In this document: piece after piece, positions 53,792-62,126 of the stretch | Layout of the letters: every line of letters starts with the position of its first letter | Numbering within the stretch: the first letter of the stretch is position 1 | Assembly (NCBI GenBank): GCA_947448695.1 | Contig: CANFOL010000006.1 | Span: forward strand, 43,164-107,163 | Source of the DNA: Burkholderiaceae bacterium | Lineage (GTDB): Bacteria > Pseudomonadota > Gammaproteobacteria > Burkholderiales > Burkholderiaceae | Reading direction: 5' to 3' | DNA length: 64,000 nucleotides | Program-made: the position numbers and the translations under genes | Notes under the pieces: generated by a model | Seen by the model: the letters and a program-made list of their open reading frames with translations, nothing else | What the model was told of the DNA's origin: nothing | Database searches by the model: none

Positions 53792-53809
53792 TGTAAACAA
53801 AAGTTTACG
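53792..53809. promoter_or_regulatory. Imperfect PpsR-type site in the bchF leader
   Basis: TGT-N12-ACG, one base off the TGT-N12-ACA consensus, lying between the predicted bchF -10 and the bchF start. It may act with the main site at 53850. Confidence 0.45.
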
Positions 53810-53826
53810 CTTAAATACATTTACAC

Positions 53827-53890
53827 AATATAGGGAATTCCCTAGTTAATGTAAAATAAATTAGACATATATTAAAATAAGGTGTAAATT
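53827..53890. promoter_or_regulatory. Back-to-back bchF and aerR promoters sharing one PpsR-type site
   Basis: An exact TGT-N12-ACA site occupies 53850-53867. Rightward, its end completes TAGACA (53862-53867), then 17 bases to TAAATT (53885-53890) for aerR. Leftward, its other end completes TTTACA (53855-53850), then 17 bases to TATATT (53832-53827) for bchF. A perfect 14-bp palindrome (TAGGGAATTCCCTA, 53831-53844) fills much of the bchF spacer. Confidence 0.7.
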
Positions 53891-53900
53891 GGTCTTTACG
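53883..53900. promoter_or_regulatory. Imperfect PpsR-type site over the aerR -10
   Basis: TGT-N12-ACG overlapping the predicted aerR -10 (53885-53890), as the second site overlaps the -10 at puc. Confidence 0.5.
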
Positions 53901-53936
53901 GTGTATATACCAATCTCTTTTTAAGTGGGGCGGAGT

Positions 53937-54848
53937 ATGATGAAGTCTTTAAACATAATAAAAACCACTCTCACGGAGAAGGTAATGAGACACGCGCCCA
54001 ACAATAATTTTGATGAAGAAGCTTGCTTTGAAAATGAGCAAGGAAATGCCCGTTCTCGTAAAGAGCCCGTTGATATTTTGATTCAAATGCTTGATCAAGA
54101 AATCATCCCTAGACTTCTCGTGACCCACCAAGCAAATTCTCCTTTGGAAGCCTTAGCAACCACCGGACAAAGAAAAATACTGGATCCAGAGGTTGATCTC
54201 CTTTGTGGGCTTGCCATCAATGGAAGCCAAGAAACTTGTATTGAATATATTAAAAAACTAATCTCGAAACAGGTCTCCATTGACTCTATCTTCTTAGACC
54301 TCGTTCCATTAACTGCAAGGAAACTTGGAGTGCTTTGGGAGCAAGATATATGCACCTTTACAGATGTGACTATCGGATTATGGCGTCTGCAACATATACT
54401 GTATGAATTAACTAAAGACTTTCAATTGAAGAATAGTCTACCAATTGAAAATCTCAATGCATTGTTAATACCAGCACCTAAGTCCCAACATACTCTGGGT
54501 TTGTTTATTGTGGCCGAGTTTTTTAGAAAAGCGGGTTGGAGAGTTTGGGGAGAACCTAATTTATCGACCGAAAATATTAATAACCTTATTTTCTCTCAAT
54601 GGTTTGATGTGATTGGTATCTCCATTGGCTATAGTGAGCAACTGAATGGAATTAATGAACTCATTACCTCCTTAAGATCACGCTCCATGAACCCTAAAGT
54701 TTCATTCATGGTAGGTGGCCCACTTTATAGTTCAAACCCTGAACTTTTTGATGATGTGGATGCGGAAATTAAATCTGGCGATGCAAATGAAGCAATACGA
54801 CTTGCAGAAAATATTGTTCTGCAGAAAAAAAGTGTAGGCTTAAATTAA
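53937..54848 (+). CDS. aerR: Cobalamin-binding photosynthesis regulator AerR/PpaA
   Basis: About 303 residues from the ATG at 53937; a GTG at 53925 and ATGs at 53940 and 53985 (the last with GGAGAAGG upstream) are possible alternatives. The central helical part has VLWEQDICTFTDVTIGLWRL, typical of the B12-binding fold partner. The B12-binding Rossmann part has PKSQHTLGLFIVAEFFRKAG with a His in the HTLG motif known to contact cobalamin in AerR, and later VMVGGPLYSSNPELF. It is expected to antagonise PpsR in a light-dependent manner. It is directly upstream of ppsR, as in other purple bacteria. Confidence 0.9.
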   Translation: MMKSLNIIKTTLTEKVMRHAPNNNFDEEACFENEQGNARSRKEPVDILIQMLDQEIIPRLLVTHQANSPLEALATTGQRKILDPEVDLLCGLAINGSQETCIEYIKKLISKQVSIDSIFLDLVPLTARKLGVLWEQDICTFTDVTIGLWRLQHILYELTKDFQLKNSLPIENLNALLIPAPKSQHTLGLFIVAEFFRKAGWRVWGEPNLSTENINNLIFSQWFDVIGISIGYSEQLNGINELITSLRSRSMNPKVSFMVGGPLYSSNPELFDDVDAEIKSGDANEAIRLAENIVLQKKSVGLN

Positions 54849-54881
54849 ATGTTATTTAAGTATAAAAATCATTACAATAAT

Positions 54882-54899
54882 TGTTTAATTTTTTTTACA
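54882..54899 (+). promoter_or_regulatory. PpsR-type site just upstream of ppsR
   Basis: An exact TGT-N12-ACA palindrome ending 13 bases before the ppsR start codon. Its spacer is T-rich. The position suits autoregulation of ppsR, by occlusion or roadblock, but the T-rich context raises the chance of a random match. Confidence 0.5.
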
Positions 54900-54912
54900 T
54901 GATGCCCCTTTA

Positions 54913-56334
54913 ATGAATACAAATTCAATTAACTTTTCTAATGCTATTGACACCTTAGATTCCGCATCAGCCGCGGAATTAGTAAGTCACGTCGCGGATA
55001 CGGTTTTGATAATGGATCAAAATGGCATCATTGAAAATGTTTTAAATACTCAAACACCTGGATTTAACCATCTAAAGCATCTAATTGGGAAGTCTTGGGC
55101 TGAAAGTTCCTCAACTGAAAGTCGTAAAAAGATTGAGGCACTCCTATCCCCTCATCAGAGCGCGGATTCGCAAAAGTGGCGTCAAATTAATCTAACAATT
55201 CCAAATAACCCTGATTTACCTTTAATGGTGTCTGTACTACACCTTAAAAAAGATAACAAAATCCTCGGTATAGGTAGAGACCTTAGAAATTTAGCTAATC
55301 TTCAGCAGCGCTTAGTAGAAGCTCAACAAGCAATCGAAACGGATTACCTAAGACTGCGTTTTGCGGAAGCGAGATATCGCCAACTTTTTGATTTAAGTAC
55401 TAATGCTCACATCATCATTGATGGCAGCACTTTCAAAATCATAGAAGCAAATTCTGTGGCGCAACAGCTCATGGTTGATAAAACTCGCCGAATCGTTGGG
55501 CGCTCTCTCGCTGAATTCATCGATATGAGTGACTTTACTCAACTACAAGAACTACTCAATAACTCAAGAAACATCAATACCCCTAAAAAGGCGAGTGTAA
55601 AGTTAGTTAAAAATTCGATTCAAGCTGAAGTAACTGTCAATTTCTTGAGAGAAGAAAATCAAACTGTATTTTTAATTAATATAACGCCATTATCGGAAAT
55701 CATCCAAGACTTCAAACTCAATCCGAATAATGAGCGCTTAATCAATGCTATTCAATTCTCTTCTGATGCATTTGTCATCACTGATCTAAACGGTAAGATT
55801 TTTTCTTGTAATCATACTTTTGTAGAAATGACACAAGTTGAAAATGCTTCTGATCTTGTGGATGAGCCTATCGATAATTGGTTAGGTCGCGCCAGTATCG
55901 ATCTGCGTATTATCTTAAATAATTTAAAAGATAAAAACTCAATTAAACATTACATAACTAACATTATTCCAAACGGTAATTCAACTGGGACAGAAGTTGA
56001 GGTTTCTGCTGTAAAAGTAGTCACTGAGCATGAGTCTTATATTGGATTTAGTATTCGCCAAATTAGCCAGCGCATCTCACAACGAAGTCAGGCCTCTGGT
56101 GACCTAAAGCAAACAGCAACGAAACTCACCGAACTCGTTGGCCGCGTTCCTCTAAAAGATATTGTGAGCGAAACTACCGACATGATTGAAAAAATGTGCA
56201 TCATGTCGGCCCTTGAACTCACCATGAATAATCGTGTTTCTGCCTCAGAAATGTTAGGCCTTTCTCGCCAAAGTCTCTATATAAAAATGCGCCGCTTTGG
56301 TATCACCGATCCGAGTGGAACTGAAGATCTTTAA
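54913..56334 (+). CDS. ppsR: Photosynthesis repressor PpsR/CrtJ
   Basis: A 473-residue regulator with three PAS-type domains (about 20-130, 155-265 and 275-390) linked by a coiled segment (NLQQRLVEAQQAIETDY), and a C-terminal Fis-type helix-turn-helix (NNRVSASEMLGLSRQSLYIK). Cys429 in KMCIMSALELT sits at the place of the redox-active HTH cysteine of CrtJ. PpsR represses bch, crt and puc genes in oxygen by binding TGT-N12-ACA, and several such sites occur in this window. It follows aerR by 64 nt and precedes crtA. Confidence 0.94.
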   Translation: MNTNSINFSNAIDTLDSASAAELVSHVADTVLIMDQNGIIENVLNTQTPGFNHLKHLIGKSWAESSSTESRKKIEALLSPHQSADSQKWRQINLTIPNNPDLPLMVSVLHLKKDNKILGIGRDLRNLANLQQRLVEAQQAIETDYLRLRFAEARYRQLFDLSTNAHIIIDGSTFKIIEANSVAQQLMVDKTRRIVGRSLAEFIDMSDFTQLQELLNNSRNINTPKKASVKLVKNSIQAEVTVNFLREENQTVFLINITPLSEIIQDFKLNPNNERLINAIQFSSDAFVITDLNGKIFSCNHTFVEMTQVENASDLVDEPIDNWLGRASIDLRIILNNLKDKNSIKHYITNIIPNGNSTGTEVEVSAVKVVTEHESYIGFSIRQISQRISQRSQASGDLKQTATKLTELVGRVPLKDIVSETTDMIEKMCIMSALELTMNNRVSASEMLGLSRQSLYIKMRRFGITDPSGTEDL

Positions 56335-56346
56335 TCTGGGTCGATA

Positions 56347-57030
56347 ATGCAAGCAACGGCAGTATTGAGTCTGGTTAATTACCCATCAAGCTCAATACCT
56401 TGGGGAATATCGCGTTTAGTCATTGGCAAATATCCTTTTAAAAAAATTTCCGGATTGCAATTTGTAAAAGTTCTTGGCTGCGGTAAACATGGTGGTTTTG
56501 ATCTTAATCCTAGCTTTAACAAACAAGGCTTACTCTGCGTATTTGACTCTTTCGATCAAGCCAAAGATTTTTTAGAGACTTCAAGCATTATCGAAAACTA
56601 TAAAACTCACTCGAGTGAGTTTTTTTCAGTCATGCTGCAGGCTTACTCATCTAAAGGATCTTGGTCGAACCAAATGATTCAAGTGACCCAGCCTCCTCCA
56701 ACTGATGGTCCGATTGCAGGCATTACACGTGCTTCTATTAAATTTTCTAAAGCTCCAGCATTTTGGAGTAAAGCTCCTCCCGCTCAAGACTCTTTAGAGC
56801 ATGCGCCCGGATGCTTACTTGCGGCCGGCTTAGGTGAGGCGCCTTATTTACGCCAAGCCACATTCACCATGTGGGAATCTCCTTCAGCGATGGATGCATA
56901 TGCTCGCAGCGGGGCACATCTTGAAGCGATTCAAACAGCCTATCAAGGGCAATTTTTTTCTGAATCTATGTTTACTAGATTTATTCCAATCAATCCGCAA
57001 GGAATATGGCGGGGTAAGCATTATGACTAA
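56347..57030 (+). CDS. crtA: Spheroidene monooxygenase
   Basis: A 227-residue protein matching CrtA: FVKVLGCGKHGGFDLNPSFN, then GPIAGITRASIKFSKAPAFW, GCLLAAGLGEAPYLRQATFT and the MDAYARSGAH block. CrtA adds the keto group that turns spheroidene into spheroidenone in the presence of oxygen. It starts 12 nt after ppsR and overlaps crtD by eight bases, so ppsR, crtA, crtD and crtC appear to be one transcript. Confidence 0.92.
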   Translation: MQATAVLSLVNYPSSSIPWGISRLVIGKYPFKKISGLQFVKVLGCGKHGGFDLNPSFNKQGLLCVFDSFDQAKDFLETSSIIENYKTHSSEFFSVMLQAYSSKGSWSNQMIQVTQPPPTDGPIAGITRASIKFSKAPAFWSKAPPAQDSLEHAPGCLLAAGLGEAPYLRQATFTMWESPSAMDAYARSGAHLEAIQTAYQGQFFSESMFTRFIPINPQGIWRGKHYD

Positions 57031-58510
57031 AAAAAAGATCGTCATCATTGGTGGTGGAATTGCAGGGCTTTGTGCATGCCTAAAACTAGCTCATCAAGGT
57101 TATGATGTCACCCTTTTAGAAAAAGCTGAACAGGTTGGGGGCAAAATTAGAACGATTCAAGCTGGGGATCTTTTGATTGACTCAGGCCCAACCGTATTTA
57201 CGATGCGCTGGGTCTTTGAAGAGCTCTTCAAAGAATGTGATGAAAACTTTAGTGAACTTATTTCTACAACTTCATTACCGGTTTTAGCTAGACATTTTTG
57301 GGGTAAAGAACAACTAGATCTCTATGCTGACGAACACTTAAGTGCTAAAGCTATCCATGAATTTTCTGGAAAAAAACAATCTGATTTATTTTTAGAGTTT
57401 TGTCGTGTAAGTAAGAAAGTCTATGAATCACTTGAGTCACCTTATATCCGAGCTCGAAGACCAACACTAACAAGTATGATGAGTCAATTGGGTCTTTCTG
57501 GAACAAAAACCTTAATGGGGATTGGTCCCTTTAAAAATCTGTGGCAATCTTTAGAGAATTTTTTTCCAGACCCTAGGCTGCAACAACTTTTTGGAAGGTA
57601 TGCAACCTATTGTGGATCCTCACCCTTTTTAGCCCCCGCAACATTAATGCTGATTGCTCACGTAGAAATGGTGGGGGTTTGGTCCATTAATGAAGGAATG
57701 ACGAAGCTTCCACAAACGATCGCTCAATTAGCAAGAGTCAGGGGTGCATCGATTCGTAATGGCGCTCAAGTGAAACGTATGCTACTTTCTGATAAAGAAA
57801 TCACTCAGGTTGAACTTGATACAGGAGAAATGATCCCAGCTGATGCAATCATTTTTAATGGCGATGTCGCAGCTTTATCAAGTGGTCTCTTGGGATCAGA
57901 GCTTCGAAGCGCAACGCCTGCAATGCCAACAGTCTCATCTCTTTCAGCCATTACTTGGTCGGCAAGTATCCCTTCTAATCAGTTACCAATTAGTCATCAC
58001 AATGTTTTTTTTGATGATGATTATGCAAGTGAATTTACCAGTATTTTTGATGCAAAAAAACTTCCTTCAAAACCTACCGTTTATCTTTGTGCCCAAAGTC
58101 GGATTCATACAGAGAAATTATCTACTCCATCAGAAAAAGTTTTACTTCTTGTGAATGCCCCTGCAAATGGTGATCTACCCCCGTCAACTTCGGAGATTGA
58201 ATTATGTCAACAACACGTTTTTCAACTACTTGGGAAAAGTGGTTTTCAAATCAACCAAGAATCTTGGGAAATGGTTCGTACAACTCCACAAGACTTTCAT
58301 CAATTGTTTCCAGCAACCAAGGGGGCACTCTATGGAATGGCAACACACGGCTGGATGAGCTCCTTCCAACGACCCAGTTCAATCTCCAACATCAAGAATC
58401 TATTCTTAGCGGGGGGCAGCGTTCATCCGGGTCCGGGAGTACCAATGGCAGCTTTATCCGGAAGACTGGCGGCCGCAACCTTGATGGATCGCCTGCCTTT
58501 GACCAAATAG
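57023..58510 (+). CDS. crtD: Methoxyneurosporene/1-hydroxycarotenoid 3,4-desaturase
   Basis: About 495 residues from the ATG at 57023 (MTKKK), chosen because the FAD motif IVIIGGGIAGLCACLKLA follows at once; the frame extends upstream into crtA without family similarity. The C-terminal phytoene-desaturase signature is LFLAGGSVHPGPGVPMAALS. It introduces the 3,4 double bond in spheroidene synthesis. The last about 300 bases are also open in the crtC frame. Confidence 0.93.
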   Translation: MTKKKIVIIGGGIAGLCACLKLAHQGYDVTLLEKAEQVGGKIRTIQAGDLLIDSGPTVFTMRWVFEELFKECDENFSELISTTSLPVLARHFWGKEQLDLYADEHLSAKAIHEFSGKKQSDLFLEFCRVSKKVYESLESPYIRARRPTLTSMMSQLGLSGTKTLMGIGPFKNLWQSLENFFPDPRLQQLFGRYATYCGSSPFLAPATLMLIAHVEMVGVWSINEGMTKLPQTIAQLARVRGASIRNGAQVKRMLLSDKEITQVELDTGEMIPADAIIFNGDVAALSSGLLGSELRSATPAMPTVSSLSAITWSASIPSNQLPISHHNVFFDDDYASEFTSIFDAKKLPSKPTVYLCAQSRIHTEKLSTPSEKVLLLVNAPANGDLPPSTSEIELCQQHVFQLLGKSGFQINQESWEMVRTTPQDFHQLFPATKGALYGMATHGWMSSFQRPSSISNIKNLFLAGGSVHPGPGVPMAALSGRLAAATLMDRLPLTK

Positions 58511-59415
58511 TTCCCCATGGTGGGTATCTTTGGTGGTACGTAGATGGAATCAGTGATGATGGTCAACATGGCATTACCATCATTGCTTTTATAGGTAGCG
58601 TCTTCTCACCTTACTACCAATGGGCAAATCGTCATGAATTTGCTGATCCAAATAATCACTGCTGTATCAATGTTGCTCTTTATAGCCCAGGAAAAAAACG
58701 CTGGACGATGACAGAAAGAGGGCGGCGCTTTGTTAGTCGAGATGCGACCAACTTTCAAATTGGTCCTAGTGATCTTCATTGGAACGGACAGTCTTTAGAA
58801 ATTAATATCAAAGAACGAGCTGTACCATTTGGTCAGAAAGTGATTGGCAAGGTTAAAGTTTTTCCAGAGCAATTATTTAATTACTCTGTACCACTTGATA
58901 AACTAGGTTTACATCGCTGGGGTCCACTCGCTCCTACATCGCGAGTTGAAGTTGAATTTTTAAGTCCACAACTAAAATGGAGTGGTCATGCTTATTTAGA
59001 TTCAAATGAAGGTGATGAACCTATTAATCGAACTTTCTATGAGTGGGACTGGGCTAGAGCTTTATTAAAAGATGGTAGTACTGCTGTTGTTTATGACGTG
59101 CGGGAAAAGAGCGGCGTCGAAAAACTTCTAGCTTTGCAATTTAATCCTAACAGTACCGTAACTGATTTTGAGATTGGTAATCGTCATCCTTTACCAAAAA
59201 CGATGTGGAAAATTCAGCGAAACATCAGATCAGATAGGAATAATCCCAGCATCATTCAAGATCTTGAAGACACACCTTTTTATAGCCGATCTGTATTAAA
59301 GAGTCATTGGCTTGGTGAAGATCTAACTTGTATGCATGAAACCTTAAATGTCCCACGCTTTTCTTCTACCGTTGTACAAATGATGCTTCCTTGGAGAATG
59401 CCAAGAATCACTTAG
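58204..59415 (+). CDS. crtC: Hydroxyneurosporene synthase (carotenoid 1,2-hydratase), start uncertain
   Basis: The conserved CrtC protein begins near FDQIVPHGGYLWWYVDGISD (from about 58498) and includes GITIIAFIGSVFSPYYQWAN, CCINVALYSPGKKRWTMTER and HRWGPLAPTSRVEVEF. It hydrates the 1,2 double bond of neurosporene. No ATG, GTG or TTG occurs in frame near the expected N-terminus. The nearest ATG is at 58204, deep inside crtD, with GGAG eight bases before it; a TTG is at 58264. The coordinates given use that ATG and imply a Ser/Thr/Asn/Gly-rich extension of about 98 residues that looks unlike a protein domain. The 3' end overlaps convergent crtB by eight bases. Confidence 0.85.
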   Translation: MSTTRFSTTWEKWFSNQPRILGNGSYNSTRLSSIVSSNQGGTLWNGNTRLDELLPTTQFNLQHQESILSGGQRSSGSGSTNGSFIRKTGGRNLDGSPAFDQIVPHGGYLWWYVDGISDDGQHGITIIAFIGSVFSPYYQWANRHEFADPNNHCCINVALYSPGKKRWTMTERGRRFVSRDATNFQIGPSDLHWNGQSLEINIKERAVPFGQKVIGKVKVFPEQLFNYSVPLDKLGLHRWGPLAPTSRVEVEFLSPQLKWSGHAYLDSNEGDEPINRTFYEWDWARALLKDGSTAVVYDVREKSGVEKLLALQFNPNSTVTDFEIGNRHPLPKTMWKIQRNIRSDRNNPSIIQDLEDTPFYSRSVLKSHWLGEDLTCMHETLNVPRFSSTVVQMMLPWRMPRIT

Positions 59416-60511
59416 AAGGATAAGGCTGATTCATACGAGCTATACGATGTCTTTCTGCTTTTTCAAGGGTATTAATAACCCAAACTGCCCGTTGCTCTAA
59501 ACTTCCTGCATAGTGAGCATATGGATCTTCATAAGGTACCGACTCCACTAAATATTTAATCTCTTTGATTGGCTCAAGATTAGTTTTAACCTCTCCCACA
59601 TGAATCATTGCTGATAAAGCTTTCAGCATTAATATTTTTTTGCGCCCACTAGAAACAATTGCACGCTTAGATACAGAATCTAAATCTTGCTTTTCAATTT
59701 GGCGCCCAATTTGGGCATAAACCAATCTTGCACCATAAATAGCCGCTCTACAATCTCTTGGTAATTTTTTTATACCATTTTGTGATCGCTGATAAAGGAT
59801 GTCTGCAGTTTTGAGTAATCGATCAACTACACGTGCAATTTGTGGTGTAAAGGTTGGCTCTTTTAGCCACGCATCGGGATCAATCCCCTCTTCACGTAAC
59901 CAATCTAGAGGCAAATACAATCTTCCGTTACGAGCATCTTCTCCAACATCTCGAGCGATGTTAGTGAGTTGCATTGCAAGACCTAATTCGCAGGCACGTT
60001 CAATTGGTTCATGATATCTAGTCCCCATAATTAAAGACATCATTGCCCCAACTGATCCTGCCACACGGGCAGCGTAGTCGTAAAGTTCTTCAATTGTGTT
60101 GTAGCGACGCCCCATCTTGTCCCACTTAAAGCCCTCCAATAATGCTTCTAGTAGAATTTTTGGAATCTTATATTGTGAAACCACTACGGCGAGTGCTCGA
60201 TCAGCCGGCACATCCATGGGTTGTCCTAAATAAATCAGATCAATGCGCTCTTGTAATGTTTGAATAATACCAACATCGTCTGGACCGTCATCGACGATGT
60301 CATCCATTAATCGACAAAATGCATATAAGGCTATTGCAGGATTCCGAACCCGTTTTGGTAAAACTCTAGAAGCTGCAAAAAATGATTTTGATCCGCCTCG
60401 CATGAGTTCTTCACACTGGTCCGTATCAGCAGAACTAGATGATGGTCCATTTGCCATCAGAGCTTGATGACGAAAAATAATTAAAGGATTAATGAATAAT
60501 TTAGAAGCCAT
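59408..60511 (-). CDS. crtB: Phytoene synthase
   Basis: A 367-residue head-to-head prenyl synthase. Asp-rich motifs are LMDDIVDDGPDD near residue 67 and LTNIARDVGEDARNGRLYLP. FAASRVLPKRVRNPAIALYA and LPRDCRAAIYGARLVY are typical. It joins two geranylgeranyl diphosphates. The start at 60511 has AAGGAG eight bases upstream and overlaps the crtI end by eleven bases, so the two are translationally coupled. Its 3' end overlaps crtC on the other strand. Confidence 0.96.
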   Translation of the reverse strand: MASKLFINPLIIFRHQALMANGPSSSSADTDQCEELMRGGSKSFFAASRVLPKRVRNPAIALYAFCRLMDDIVDDGPDDVGIIQTLQERIDLIYLGQPMDVPADRALAVVVSQYKIPKILLEALLEGFKWDKMGRRYNTIEELYDYAARVAGSVGAMMSLIMGTRYHEPIERACELGLAMQLTNIARDVGEDARNGRLYLPLDWLREEGIDPDAWLKEPTFTPQIARVVDRLLKTADILYQRSQNGIKKLPRDCRAAIYGARLVYAQIGRQIEKQDLDSVSKRAIVSSGRKKILMLKALSAMIHVGEVKTNLEPIKEIKYLVESVPYEDPYAHYAGSLEQRAVWVINTLEKAERHRIARMNQPYPSK

Positions 60512-62063
60512 AATGACTACTCCTTCTTTGAACGGCAGGCATCACACTTTCTAAAGCTTTAGCCGATGATAAAACACCTGGAATTCCAGCACCTGGATGG
60601 GTGCTTGCCCCCACCATATATAAACCTTGGATATCTTCACTAATATTGTGTGGCCTAAACCATGCACTTTGCAGGAGAAGAGGCTCTAGCCCAAACGCAG
60701 CACCCTTAAACGATAGGAGGTTATCTTTAAAATCTTGTGGCGTCATACAAAATGATTCAGTAATATGTTCACCAAGTTCAGGTAAAACAGTTTGTTCTAA
60801 ATACGTCTGTATGGAACTACGATAAGTCTCCATATGCTCTTGCCAGTTGATACCACTGTCAAGATGAGGCACCGGTGATAAAACATAAAAAGTATCATGA
60901 CCTTCTGGTGCCATTGATGGATCAGTGGCGGTTGGACGATGAAGATACAGGCTAAAGTCTTTTGCTAAATGATGCTTTTTAAAGATATCTGTTAACAATG
61001 ACTCATAACGATCGCCGAGTAACATCATATGATGAGGAACTTCTGGATACTGACGTTTAACACCAAAATACCAAACAAATAAGCTCATTGAATATCGACC
61101 ATTTTCAATTTTCCGATTCGTCCAATGTTGGCGATGCTTTTCATCAACTAAATAACGATAGGTCCATGCAGAGTCTGCATTTGAAATCACATGATCTGCA
61201 TAGAGGATCTGCCCATCTTTTAAAGTAACGCCTGTGACTTTATTATCCGAAATATTAATTTTAGTTACTTGACTTTGGTAACGAATTTTTACGCCAAGTC
61301 CTTCTAAAAGCTTGGCCATTCCTCGAATTAATTCGCCGGTACCACCCATGACTGAATGCACGCCCCACTTACGTTCAAGCGAATTTATTAAAGCATAAAC
61401 AGCTGTTACAGAAAATGGATTACCGCCAATTAACAATGGATGAAAACTCATTACTTGACGTAACTGAGGATCTTTAAAATATCTTGCAACTAACTTGTAA
61501 ATACTCTCCCAAGCTTTCATCTTAATCATACTTGGGAGTGCTTTTAATAGATCAGTAAATTTTGTAAAAGCAACGGCACTTAAGTCTTCAAATCCAAGCT
61601 TGTAACACTTCTCCGCTTCTTTTAGAAATTTTTCATAGCCCGGCAGATCACTTGGAGCGAATTTAGCAACTTCTGCTCGCATTTTCTCTGGATCACCTGT
61701 GTAATTAAAAACTCGACCATCATTAAAGCGCACCTGATAAAAAGGATCCATTAAACGCAAATCAATATCATCACTCATCTTTTTGCCGCATAAAGTCCAT
61801 AACTCTTCGAGTAAGAAAGGTGCGGTAATAATGGTTGGACCGGCATCAAAAATATAGCCATTTTTACGATGAACATAAGCGCGTCCACCGGGTGAGTCTA
61901 ACTTCTCAAGAACAGTTACTTCGTAACCCTTTACAGCTAATCTGATAGCAGCGGCAAGACCACCAAAACCAGAGCCAATAACGATGGCTCTTGATGCTTC
62001 AGGCTGAGATTGATCTAATTCATTAAGGAATGGAATTTTGAAACGATCAACTTGTTTGTCCAC
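60501..62063 (-). CDS. crtI: Phytoene desaturase
   Basis: About 520 residues. The start is taken as GTG at 62063 because AAAGGAG lies six bases before it; TTG at 62069 and GTG at 62066 are too close. The FAD motif is AIVIGSGFGGLAAAIRLA, then SPGGRAYVHRKNGYIFDAGP, and the C-terminal signature is LYMVGASTHPGAGIPGVLSS. It desaturates phytoene to neurosporene or beyond. It follows pufC after a terminator-like hairpin and is coupled to crtB. Confidence 0.95.
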   Translation of the reverse strand: MDKQVDRFKIPFLNELDQSQPEASRAIVIGSGFGGLAAAIRLAVKGYEVTVLEKLDSPGGRAYVHRKNGYIFDAGPTIITAPFLLEELWTLCGKKMSDDIDLRLMDPFYQVRFNDGRVFNYTGDPEKMRAEVAKFAPSDLPGYEKFLKEAEKCYKLGFEDLSAVAFTKFTDLLKALPSMIKMKAWESIYKLVARYFKDPQLRQVMSFHPLLIGGNPFSVTAVYALINSLERKWGVHSVMGGTGELIRGMAKLLEGLGVKIRYQSQVTKINISDNKVTGVTLKDGQILYADHVISNADSAWTYRYLVDEKHRQHWTNRKIENGRYSMSLFVWYFGVKRQYPEVPHHMMLLGDRYESLLTDIFKKHHLAKDFSLYLHRPTATDPSMAPEGHDTFYVLSPVPHLDSGINWQEHMETYRSSIQTYLEQTVLPELGEHITESFCMTPQDFKDNLLSFKGAAFGLEPLLLQSAWFRPHNISEDIQGLYMVGASTHPGAGIPGVLSSAKALESVMPAVQRRSSHYGF

Positions 62064-62081
62064 CACCAACTCCTTTAAAAA

Positions 62082-62101
62082 ATGGCGCCCGAAGGCGCCA
62101 T
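62082..62101 (-). terminator. Terminator between pufC and crtI
   Basis: Read leftward it is a perfect 8-bp GC-rich stem ATGGCGCC/GGCGCCAT with a TTCG loop, followed directly by a six-base T-run. The T-run merges into the crtI ribosome binding site (AAAGGAG). Partial termination would set crt expression below puf. Confidence 0.85.
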
Positions 62102-62126
62102 AAAACAGCGCTACAACACCTTTAAT

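Noticed and set aside
56834..57022. Longer CrtD N-terminus inside crtA
   Set aside because: The FAD motif follows directly after the ATG at 57023, and the upstream frame is an out-of-frame reading of crtA.
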